Shown: positions 1 through 6,580 of the stretch, one piece after another
Layout: every line of letters begins with the position of its first letter
Position numbering within the stretch: the stretch's first letter is position 1
NCBI GenBank assembly: GCA_905197955.1
Contig: CAJKAR010000027.1
Coordinates: forward strand, 1-64,000
From: an uncultured Lentisphaeria bacterium
Lineage (GTDB): Bacteria; Verrucomicrobiota; Lentisphaeria; Victivallales; UBA1829
Length of the DNA stretch: 64,000 nucleotides
Direction: 5' to 3'
Position numbers and translations under genes: made by a program
Notes under the pieces: model-generated
Told to the model about the DNA's origin: nothing
What the model saw: the letters and a program-made list of their open reading frames with translations, nothing else
The model's database searches: none

Positions 1-416
1 AACAACAATCTCAAAATCATCATTTGAGGCGAGTTTTTCACAAACTGCAGAAGAGACAAAAATATTCAGAAAAGATTTTCACCTGGCACACTCCGGAAGA
101 ATGGCTTTATATTATTTGCAACGGTTATGATAAGTACAATACTGTATCAATACCAGCAATCAGACTTATTGAAGAAAAATTCCCCGGCACAGTAAAAAAT
201 GCAAAAGATCCATGGGGTGCAAATCTATTGTGGAATACATTTTTTTGTATTCGTAGTTATCGTGATCGTTATCGTGCTCAAGAAAAGTTACGAGAAGAAC
301 TGTTGCGTTTAGGCCGCGATCCCGATGAAAAAAATAATCTTGGTCTGAGTTTTAACCTGGTTATGGAAAACTCTCCTGAAAATTGGAAAAGAAGGTATTC
401 TCATAAAATAAAATAA
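1..416 (+). CDS. Unrecognised protein, 5'-truncated by window edge
   Basis: The reading frame that ends at TAA 414-416 is open back to the first complete codon of the window, so the gene probably starts upstream; the TTG at 24 is only the first possible start codon inside the window. The visible 130-138 residues are basic and contain aromatic-rich stretches (TPEEWLYIICNGYDKY, NLLWNTFFCIRSYRDRY) and a charged C-terminus. The spacing of hydrophobic residues is faintly like ankyrin-type helical repeats, but no repeat can be demonstrated. I do not recognise a family. It is followed by about 700 bp without a convincing gene. Confidence 0.5.
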   Translation, partial: QQSQNHHLRRVFHKLQKRQKYSEKIFTWHTPEEWLYIICNGYDKYNTVSIPAIRLIEEKFPGTVKNAKDPWGANLLWNTFFCIRSYRDRYRAQEKLREELLRLGRDPDEKNNLGLSFNLVMENSPENWKRRYSHKIK

Positions 417-1112
417 AAAAGGACACAATATATCAAATAATGAACAGTTCTGCTCCTGTTTTGACATTCCTGAGCATTTTTCTCTTTGTTTCTTATCTGG
501 AAAACATCTGGCATACAAATTGCTTAAATTTCCAGCAGACATTGAAAATTCAATAACCAGGGGAGTAAAGAAAAGAAATTTACTTGCGCGGATCCGGAAG
601 AAAATTCTGCAGAAAACTTGCAATTTTCTTTTCCTGAATTATCTTTATTCCGTTTTGATAAGAAACAGAATAAAGGAGAATATTTCAGCAGAAAAGTATT
701 GAGAATCGTTTTTTACAGATTATAGCTTCGCATTCCTATCGAAAAACTTGCGAACTTTTCAGGAAGAATTTGCGAACGAACAGAGGCATATCCAGAATTT
801 GGAGCATGCTTTCTCTGTCGTTGCTCTTCCGGGTCCCGCAAGTACCTTCGATAGGCATGACAAGAAAGGTGCTCCTTTTTATTTGTCCGGAATTAGAAAA
901 GCGCTTTGTGTAAAGACAAAGAGGGATGTCTTATTTTCATGAAGTATTTTCAAATTACAAGTTGTCATTCCGGAATTTGTGTTTCATGAAAATAAAAAGA
1001 AATGTTACTCAGAATTTTAGGAGGATTGAGCGTAGAAAATTAGTTTTTTCCCATCAAACAAAACAGCATTGAATCTGAGAAACTACCTTAGAATACTTGG
1101 AGAGGAGATAAG
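417..1112. other. Intergenic region with one large imperfect inverted repeat
   Basis: No convincing gene is present. Short open frames occur on both strands but lack a good ribosome-binding site or a plausible protein composition. The one structured element is the inverted repeat at 731-859, listed separately. The last 100 bases are AT-rich and carry GGAGAGGAG just before the lipoprotein gene that starts at 1113. Confidence 0.5.
731..859. repeat. Imperfect inverted repeat, about 130 bp, long stem-loop
   Basis: The outer arms are CATTCCTATCGAA-AAACTTGCG (731-752) and, inverted, CATGCCTATCGAAGGTACTTGCG (837-859). Inward of them the pairing resumes: GGAAGA and GAACGAACAGAG on the left match the inverse of CTCTGTCGTTGCTCTTCC on the right. 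The whole 129 bp can fold into a single long interrupted hairpin with a short AT-rich loop near 790-805. There is no open reading frame of interest inside. This is the shape expected of a miniature inverted-repeat element or a REP-like palindrome; copies elsewhere in the genome would decide. Confidence 0.5.
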
Positions 1113-1664
1113 ATGAAAATACGAAAAACAGTGCAGAAAATCATCGTAACATTCAGTTTCTCTCTTTTGCTCTTCGGATGCGGAGAAAAGAGAGCCGTGG
1201 ATACAACTGAATTTCTGAAGACGGCAAAACTGGGGAGTATGAAGATTATTTTTGAGGATGCGGCATTCGCAATACAAAAAAAAGCTGGCTTTGGTCCAAG
1301 TAATTATGTGGCGATGAATCTTCAAGGGGAAGCAATTCTCGGGGTTAATCTGGCAAAAGCGAAAATAGTCAGGAAATCGGAAAATTCTATTGAGATTTCT
1401 CTTCCACCTCCAGAGGTCATTAACAGCCGTATTAATTTTTCAAATTCTGAAATTGTTGATCGTCAAAAAGGATTTCTCAGACAGGAAGAAAGCATTATGA
1501 ATTTGGGAGATGAACTGCGTCGTCAGGAATTAGAAGCCATCCGGAAAAATGCAATGGACCCGAAATTGATTGAAACCGTAAAAATACTGACGAATCTTTC
1601 CCTGAAGGATTTCTATAAAAATGTGGATACCGAAGTCACAATTCTCTGGAGGACGAAAGAATGA
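1113..1664 (+). CDS. DUF4230-like lipoprotein
   Basis: The 183-aa protein starts with a basic n-region, a hydrophobic stretch and a lipobox-like LLLFGC (Cys at about residue 23), so it is a predicted lipoprotein. After it, about 150 residues follow the pattern of DUF4230 proteins: TAKLGSMKIIF, then a short membrane-facing segment, then NLAKAKIV...ENSIEISLPPPEV, then a charged helix and a terminal strand VTILW. DUF4230 has no established function; members occur as envelope proteins in many bacteria. GGAGAGGAGATAAG precedes the ATG. The gene overlaps the next one by 4 bp (ATGA), and that gene has the same fold pattern, so the two are probably one translationally coupled unit. Confidence 0.6.
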   Translation: MKIRKTVQKIIVTFSFSLLLFGCGEKRAVDTTEFLKTAKLGSMKIIFEDAAFAIQKKAGFGPSNYVAMNLQGEAILGVNLAKAKIVRKSENSIEISLPPPEVINSRINFSNSEIVDRQKGFLRQEESIMNLGDELRRQELEAIRKNAMDPKLIETVKILTNLSLKDFYKNVDTEVTILWRTKE

Positions 1665-2383
1665 AACTGTTTATGAAAGCCATCCGCTTTATTTTATGCC
1701 TGGGACCAGTTGCAGGTCCAGCAATTTTGATTGTCCTGGGGCTCAGCATTTTTGGTGGGGCACTCTTTTCTCTCTCGCATTTCAACTTTTCTGACTTCTT
1801 TTCTGGAATCGGTAAAGAAAAAATGTATATCGCTCCGGTCATTTCGGAAATCAAGAAGATCAATCGGATTTACCTGCTGAAAGTCTCGGTCGGATTCTTT
1901 GATAAGCAGGAGGCTACTGAGGGAAAGGTGAAAAAATACCGTTTCACCGGTGAACTTGTCGATGCAAGCAGCTTCTACTGGCAGAGAGTTCGCGGACATG
2001 CTCTCGTTTCGATTGATCTGAAAAAACTTGAGGTCCTGGAAGAAGATCCGGAACGCAAACATCTGAAAGTGAAACTTCCATTGCCGGAAATGGAAGCTCC
2101 AACCGTAAATCTGGATACTCAAGTCGGAACGGTCGTATATCGGAAAGGCTACTACTGGTATACTTCGCAGAAGGTCAAGGACCAATTCTATAAGGAGGCC
2201 ATGCCAAGAGCTCAAAGAGGGATCGAAAAAAGAGTGGCAAATCCCAGCTATACAAAGATGGCGCAGGAGCAGGCTGGAGAGATCCTTGAAGCTCTTTTCA
2301 AACCGATCGGATGGAGTGTTGAAATTCAATGGGATGAACCAATAGAGGATCAGGAAGGAACTCTTCTGCAAAAAGAAAAATAG
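1661..2383 (+). CDS. DUF4230-like membrane-anchored protein
   Basis: 240 aa. The N-terminus carries one long hydrophobic segment (about residues 8-40, including LGPVAGPAILIVLGLSIFGG), which reads as a signal anchor rather than a cleavable signal. The remainder repeats the DUF4230 pattern of the upstream gene: ISEIKKINRIYLLKVSVGFFD, VSIDLKKLEVLEED, a proline-rich LKVKLPLPEMEAP strand, a long charged helix (about residues 165-215) and a closing VEIQWDEP strand. It starts inside the stop codon of the upstream lipoprotein gene. The two proteins are diverged and may work as an envelope pair. Function is unknown. Confidence 0.6.
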   Translation: MKLFMKAIRFILCLGPVAGPAILIVLGLSIFGGALFSLSHFNFSDFFSGIGKEKMYIAPVISEIKKINRIYLLKVSVGFFDKQEATEGKVKKYRFTGELVDASSFYWQRVRGHALVSIDLKKLEVLEEDPERKHLKVKLPLPEMEAPTVNLDTQVGTVVYRKGYYWYTSQKVKDQFYKEAMPRAQRGIEKRVANPSYTKMAQEQAGEILEALFKPIGWSVEIQWDEPIEDQEGTLLQKEK

Positions 2384-2432
2384 AAGATTCCAGATCTTCC
2401 TCAAATAAAAAACAAAAGAAAAGGAGAAAATT

Positions 2433-2636
2433 ATGGCACAGACTTACAGAGTCAATTTGAACGAGAAAAAATGTGCAACCTGCAGATACTGGGAAGGGGA
2501 AAGACAGATCTTTTTCTGGAACAGAAAACCAGTCGCCGTTGATGCGCTGGTTCCCTGTGCGCCCTGTCCGGTTCGAAGAAACAAGACCTCCTCCGGCACA
2601 AGCTGTTCCGCATGGCAGCCGTGGGAAAAAATCTGA
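2433..2636 (+). CDS. Small cysteine-rich protein
   Basis: 67 aa with AAAGGAGAAAATT directly before the ATG. It has five cysteines: a CATCRYW pair near the N-terminus, a CAPC pair in the middle, and a single Cys near the end (SCSAWQPW). This is the layout of a small metal-binding or redox protein; short proteins with a CxxCRYW motif are common and uncharacterised. It has no signal peptide. A strong intrinsic terminator follows 26 bp later, so it ends the transcription unit that begins with the DUF4230 genes or is its own unit. The metal-binding role is inferred only from cysteine spacing. Confidence 0.6.
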   Translation: MAQTYRVNLNEKKCATCRYWEGERQIFFWNRKPVAVDALVPCAPCPVRRNKTSSGTSCSAWQPWEKI

Positions 2637-2661
2637 ATTCCTTCTCAGAGTTTTTAGTGTT

Positions 2662-2700
2662 CAGGGAGTCCCGAGAAATCTCGTGACTCCCTGTTTTTCT
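2662..2700 (+). terminator. Intrinsic terminator after small Cys-rich gene
   Basis: CAGGGAGTC (2662-2670) pairs with GACTCCCTG (2685-2693), and the loop contains a further CGAG/CTCG stem. TTTTTCTTT follows directly. Confidence 0.85.
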
Positions 2701-2751
2701 TTGCACTGGTTGAGAAGGGACAACTTTTCAAATGATAAACAATCAATAGGA
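2671..2751 (+). repeat. Diverged direct repeat, copy 1 (copy 2 at about 4139-4267)
   Basis: Two blocks recur in the same order near 4.14-4.27 kb. Block A is GTGACTCCCTGTTTTTCTTT here and GTAACTCTCTGTTTTTCTCT at 4157. Block B is TTTTCAAATGATAAAC then AATCAATAGGA here (2725-2751) and CTTTCAAACGATAAAC then GAGCAATAGGA at 4241-4267. Spacing between blocks differs by a few tens of bases. The pair brackets the decayed genes at 2.9-4.0 kb, as expected after duplication of a terminator region followed by drift. Confidence 0.45.
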
Positions 2752-2901
2752 TTTATGGAAAATATTCCGATAAGGGTCTTGCAAATCATCCGAATCCGAA
2801 GAAGCGCAAAAACTAACTAATTGTCTGCCTCGCACGGATTCAAAAACAAATCTTTGCTTGTCAAATCCTTGGGGATCAGAACGATGCTGAAAATCTATTG
2901 C

Positions 2902-3465
2902 TTACTCGCTCTTCGAGGCATTATCAGTGCAGCGCAAGACTTCATCATCGTCATGCAGATAGCGTCTGTACCATCTTGCGAGAAGAGTCCAGTCTCCTTT
3001 GGAGATGGCATATTTTTCCGCCGCCTCTAATATTTTCCGGATCGTTACAAGTTCATCCGGCATGGTCCGTTTCCAGTCAGGAATCAAGGTCGATTCAAAA
3101 AGAGCGGTTGTTCCCATGTGCTTTGCCCGGAACAGCAGAGCCTTCCGTTTTTCTTTTCGATATGCCCGTATCTTCTGTCGTGCAGAAACAATTCTTTTTT
3201 CAATTACCGGAATCTGGCGATTTACCAAAAAAATAAAATCCCCGCCGGTCATAGTAATTTTCATCACTTTGACAGAACGTTTCCGAAAACGCTGATTGAA
3301 TTTTTCAATTTTGAGTGACAATTCTTTCAGAAAAGGAAAAAGATCATCGGGAATATCAACCTTCCATTCCGGACTTCTCCTTGCCATTTCATACAAAATC
3401 GGAGCGACTTGATAAAGCTGATTTTGAAGCTCAGAATTCATTCGTGTTCTTTTTTTCATATTCAT
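2902..3465 (-). CDS. Unrecognised basic protein
   Basis: 187 aa from ATG 3465, or 179 aa from the ATG at 3441, which would begin MNSELQNQL. Neither start has a good ribosome-binding site. The protein is strongly basic and helical, with IEKRIVSARQKIRAYRKEKRKALLFRAK in the middle and a C-terminal WTLLARWYRRYLHDDDE. No family is recognised. Its start overlaps the 3' end of the decayed gene at 3431-3962, so the two were probably one coupled pair. Composition suggests a nucleic-acid contact, but that is a guess. Confidence 0.45.
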   Translation of the reverse strand: MNMKKRTRMNSELQNQLYQVAPILYEMARRSPEWKVDIPDDLFPFLKELSLKIEKFNQRFRKRSVKVMKITMTGGDFIFLVNRQIPVIEKRIVSARQKIRAYRKEKRKALLFRAKHMGTTALFESTLIPDWKRTMPDELVTIRKILEAAEKYAISKGDWTLLARWYRRYLHDDDEVLRCTDNASKSE

Positions 3466-3962
3466 TCAAATGCTCATGCGCTTTCAAATAGATTCGTTTT
3501 GCAGTTTGCTCGGTCTGCGAATAACGCATTTCGGCATAACTTGCGTAATAACGCTGTTATCCAAAAATAATTTCCGCAAAGTCCTTTAAATTCCTTTATG
3601 TTCCGCTCTACCGCTGTAAAGCCTCCTCTATCTGCTCGATGTAAAGCAACACATTTATGCGTGGACTCGGCAATTCGTGTTGCTTCCGGCAGAAGACACG
3701 GCGCTTCCCTGGTGTAATCACACCAAAAGCCAAGCGGTCCCGGACGGCAGATGGCAATAAAGGTCTGAAGATCCAGCATGCAAGTGTATTCCGACAACGG
3801 ACGCCATTTCATCAAAGAACTCCGGCCAATCGCCATTTGTTTTGCCAACCGGCTGGAAATGGAATACGGCTCCATCCCCAAAACTCTGAACCTCGCTGAT
3901 CGCATTATTGCATTCATTATGGCATCCTTTCGTTTGAACGCAGAAGTCCTAGCAAATTCCAT
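3431..3962 (-). pseudogene. Decayed gene, possible HTH-type N-terminus
   Basis: From ATG 3962 the first 60 residues read like a helix-rich DNA-binding start (FKRKDAIMNAIMRSARFRVL, SISSRLAKQMAIGRSSLMKW). Further on, sense moves to another frame: residues such as RYYASYAEMRYSQTEQTAKR and YLKAHEHLNEYEKK appear in the frame ending at TGA 3431-3433, but that frame carries several stops between about 3540 and 3610. The single open frame 3474-3962 therefore mixes real N-terminal coding with frame-shifted tail. I interpret this as a gene that has lost function through at least one frameshift and several stops. Family not identified. Confidence 0.45.
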
Positions 3963-4351
3963 GCCAAAAAGAAGTGAACAGATAATTTCTTCCGAAATGG
4001 AAATCTTCTGTTCAAAAAATGAATATACTGTTCAGAAATTACGATGAATTCGTTTATTGTTCTATGATAAAGTCCGTTCTCATCTTTGCCGACTTTTCAC
4101 CAAATGTCTCGACAACATCAGCTCGTAATGGTTCATCGAGAGAAATTGCTAATCTTGTAACTCTCTGTTTTTCTCTGCTCCGGTTTTGATTTCATTCGTT
4201 TCCAGCGTGATCTATAACAATAACAATAGGAAGGATTCCCCTTTCAAACGATAAACGAGCAATAGGAAATTGCGGAAAGTACAATTTTCAAAACCAGAAG
4301 AAAATATGACAGATCGTTATAAGATGTTATCACTTCTACAACTCCGATCTT
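3963..4351. other. Intergenic region holding second copy of a diverged repeat
   Basis: No gene is supported. The region carries the diverged direct-repeat copy (about 4139-4267) described at 2671-2751. It also carries TGAACAG twice within 40 bp just upstream of the decayed gene at 3962, which could be an old operator. It lies between the decayed gene and the 3' end of the PLD-like gene, both on the minus strand. Confidence 0.4.
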
Positions 4352-4873
4352 TCATAAATCCAGCGGGCAATCGATACAGTATTTCCGACGTCCACACTTG
4401 AGACAGTGTGAACCACGCCAGACAGAATCAAATTGTTCGGCAAGGGGATCGATCAATGCCGGATCGTCCGTCCATACGCCGTTTTCAAAATTACGACGGA
4501 CGGCAGCTTTTGCACCCATTCCCGCTCCTGTCAGGTTGGCACTGCCGAAATAAGCCAATCGTCCATCAATGATGATACACTTGAAGTGAACTCTCGGACA
4601 CAGGACCCTTTCCAAATACTTCCACAATCCGGGGAAACGGTCGAAGTCCTGCCGAAATGCCGATCCGGGTTCTTTGGCGTGGATAAGCCTGATACCCACA
4701 CCGCGTTTCAGCAGTCCGGCAAGGATTTGCAGAAATGGGACCATGCGACCAGTATGCTCCACATACATATCCTTGATATCGGCGGTGGCAATCCACAGCT
4801 GATGTTCAGTCTTCGGCACCGCCTCCCGGATCACTTCTTCGTAAATCTCCCGATTCAGAATGAATTTTGTCAC
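4352..4873 (-). CDS. Single-HKD phospholipase D-like protein with C-terminal Cys cluster
   Basis: The likely start is GTG 4873: a perfect GGAGGT sits 6 nt before it, whereas an ATG at 4912 has no such site and lies inside the upstream gene. That gives 173 aa. One HxKx4D motif is visible (H96-K98-D103, VHFKCIIIDG), followed by the usual FGSANLTGAG. Single-motif PLD proteins act as dimers; many are nucleases (Nuc/BfiI type), so a phosphodiesterase on nucleic acid is likely. The C-terminus has CLKCGRRKYCIDC, a probable zinc site. It is the last gene of a tight three-gene minus-strand set (5357 to 4352). Confidence 0.8.
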   Translation of the reverse strand: MTKFILNREIYEEVIREAVPKTEHQLWIATADIKDMYVEHTGRMVPFLQILAGLLKRGVGIRLIHAKEPGSAFRQDFDRFPGLWKYLERVLCPRVHFKCIIIDGRLAYFGSANLTGAGMGAKAAVRRNFENGVWTDDPALIDPLAEQFDSVWRGSHCLKCGRRKYCIDCPLDL

Positions 4874-4875
4874 AC

Positions 4876-5154
4876 TTACACCTCCGGATACCGCTTGCGG
4901 CTCTCTTTCCAATCCGATGCGATAAATTGGCTCAAAACAGCTCGATTACAGAAATTGATCTGATGCAGCAGAATTTTACGGTTCTGCGTGCAGTCCAGCG
5001 ACAAAAAATCGCAATGATTGATTATTTGCGACTGTACACCAAGGCGTTTTTCCCGGCTTCCCAGCCTTTTCCCCGTAACCAGATTCCTGCCAAAGTGTAC
5101 CTCAATCTGGGACGAAAGCCGCAATGCCAAAGAATGAAATATCGATCTTCTCAT
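4876..5154 (-). CDS. Unrecognised small basic protein
   Basis: 92 aa. Its ATG overlaps the stop of the small gene upstream (ATGA, 5151-5154), and its TAA lies 2 bp before the GTG of the PLD-like gene, so it sits mid-operon. It is rich in Arg, Lys, Ser and Leu, contains two cysteines (HCDFLSLDC, NFC) and no signal peptide. No family is recognised. Operon position suggests it works with the PLD-like protein. Confidence 0.5.
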   Translation of the reverse strand: MRRSIFHSLALRLSSQIEVHFGRNLVTGKRLGSREKRLGVQSQIINHCDFLSLDCTQNRKILLHQINFCNRAVLSQFIASDWKESRKRYPEV

Positions 5155-5357
5155 TTTTTCTCCTCGCTATCATTTGGATAAAAGTCATCACCACGAAAGA
5201 AGGAAAAATCCAATCCATCAAAGTCGATTCCGATCAATTGGATATTGTAGCCGTACTCCAATTCGATCGCTTAACCGTAACTGCAATAAGCTGTATCAAG
5301 ATGCTTGCCGGTCTTCTTGTTGATTTTTGACACAATAACATCTACTTCATCTCTCAT
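5151..5357 (-). pseudogene. Small gene interrupted by an in-frame TAA
   Basis: An ATG at 5357 is preceded by CAGGAGTTGAAATA. The frame reads MRDEVDVIVSKINKK and on to SYG, then TAA (5271-5273), and continues sensibly afterwards (IELEYGYNIQLIG, DFDGLDFSFFRGDD) to TGA 5151-5153, which overlaps the next start. Without the TAA it would be a 68-residue acidic protein. Either a point mutation killed it or the base call is wrong. It is the first gene of the PLD operon. Confidence 0.5.
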
Positions 5358-5496
5358 TATTTCAACTCCTGTATTGATGAGTTTTGAACGATGCTCTGAA
5401 AAGCAAATACCGTGCCAATTCTTGCTTTGTCTTCGTCCTGTCGGACATTCTGCTGCAAGTGGATAAAAAATGACCGCAGATAGTCAATTTCTGTGA

Positions 5497-6255
5497 TCAT
5501 TGACCACACAGGGAAAAATAAGCATCGATTTTTTTACAGAACTTTTCAATATCAGGAAAATGCCATGCGGCATATTCATCATACTTTGTGGGTGAAGCGT
5601 TGACAATTAAAAGTTTCCTCTGGTTGAGAATGGATGCCATCGGAAGTCCGGAAACTGGCGGAACCGTAAGCGAGGTTCCCATAACGATTAAAATATCAGC
5701 CGATTCGAAATCATGAAATGCCTGATCAAGCAGCTCTTCATCCATGGGATCTCCGTAAAAAACAATATCCGGTTTCAAAAGACCACCACAGGACGGACAC
5801 ACGGGAATCTCTCCTTTGAATATCCGCTCACGAATTGATGCATCCTCAAACGTTCCCTTGCATTGAATGCAGGAATGCCCGCGGAGCGAACCATGAAATT
5901 CTCTCAATCTTGAACTTCCAGCCTTGGAATGCAGAAGATCAATATTCTGTGTGTAGAGCATGTCAAGAAGACCGCGCTTTTCCATCAATGCAAGAGTTCT
6001 GTGCGCAATGGAAGGAGGACAATTGGTCATGGGATAGAGATTTTCCCGAGCATATTGATAAAACAAATCCGGATGTTTTCTGAAAAAATCTGTGTCCAGA
6101 AGATTCTCAACCGGAAATCCCTTCCAGAATGGATCTTTGATATAAATGCCGTTTTCTCCCCTGAAATCACGAATTCCGGAAAGAGTCGATACTCCCGCAC
6201 CTGTCAACGCCACTATTTTATCGGCATATTCGATCGATTCAAAGCAGTCTTGCAT
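5497..6255 (-). CDS. cobB: Sir2-family NAD-dependent protein deacylase
   Basis: 252 aa from ATG 6255. GAAAGGA lies 6 nt upstream of it, while the ATG 18 nt further out has that site inside its coding sequence. Class hallmarks are all visible: the NAD loop ALTGAGVSTLSGIRDFRG, TQNIDLLHSKAG, the catalytic HG in EFHGS, a zinc knuckle of CIQC and CPSC, then PDIVFYGD, and MGTSLTV with VNASP near the end. It removes acyl groups from lysines using NAD. This is a classical zinc-containing sirtuin, not the SIR2 domain found fused in phage-defence proteins. It appears to be monocistronic. Confidence 0.93.
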   Translation of the reverse strand: MQDCFESIEYADKIVALTGAGVSTLSGIRDFRGENGIYIKDPFWKGFPVENLLDTDFFRKHPDLFYQYARENLYPMTNCPPSIAHRTLALMEKRGLLDMLYTQNIDLLHSKAGSSRLREFHGSLRGHSCIQCKGTFEDASIRERIFKGEIPVCPSCGGLLKPDIVFYGDPMDEELLDQAFHDFESADILIVMGTSLTVPPVSGLPMASILNQRKLLIVNASPTKYDEYAAWHFPDIEKFCKKIDAYFSLCGQ

Positions 6256-6580
6256 GAAATTTCCTTTCTCCATAAAATCGACTTATTTTCCCTTTTCCTA
6301 GATGTCACATATCCTTTATGAATGATTATGGACCTTTTTCCACAAGATAAAAATGCATTCCTGTAATTCTGCCGGCGGATCAAGAATAAGGATCAGGATA
6401 ACGAGTATCCTGAGCCAGGAGTGCTGGCGGGCAAAGAAGCATAGGCCCGGATGATGCTTGAAGGCTCCAATCAGCTGCTATCACAGAAAGGAGTCATTCG
6501 CCATTTCAGAGAAAGGTTGTTCATTGCTTTTTTATCGTCTGCATTTTCGAATTTATGCTTGCTGGAAGGGTTTTCCATAT
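6256..6580. other. Intergenic region, no gene seen
   Basis: The segment lies between the 3' end of the AAA+ gene and the Sir2 gene, both on the minus strand. It includes the Sir2 upstream region (6256-6330, with GGAAAAGGGAAAA and AT-rich DNA) and a small GC-rich patch near 6390-6450 with AGGAT/ATCCT inverted pieces. Nothing else could be supported. Confidence 0.4.

Noticed and set aside
731..859. Retron-like msr/msd element in the long palindrome
   Set aside because: No reverse transcriptase gene is near and the typical branching G and a1/a2 repeats could not be shown.
748..942. Plus-strand frame of 64 codons in the first intergenic region
   Set aside because: It overlaps the palindrome at 731-859, and its sequence is dictated by that repeat.
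5497..6255. Sir2 gene as a phage-defence SIR2 effector
   Set aside because: It has the zinc knuckle and full length of a housekeeping deacylase and no fused defence domain or partner.
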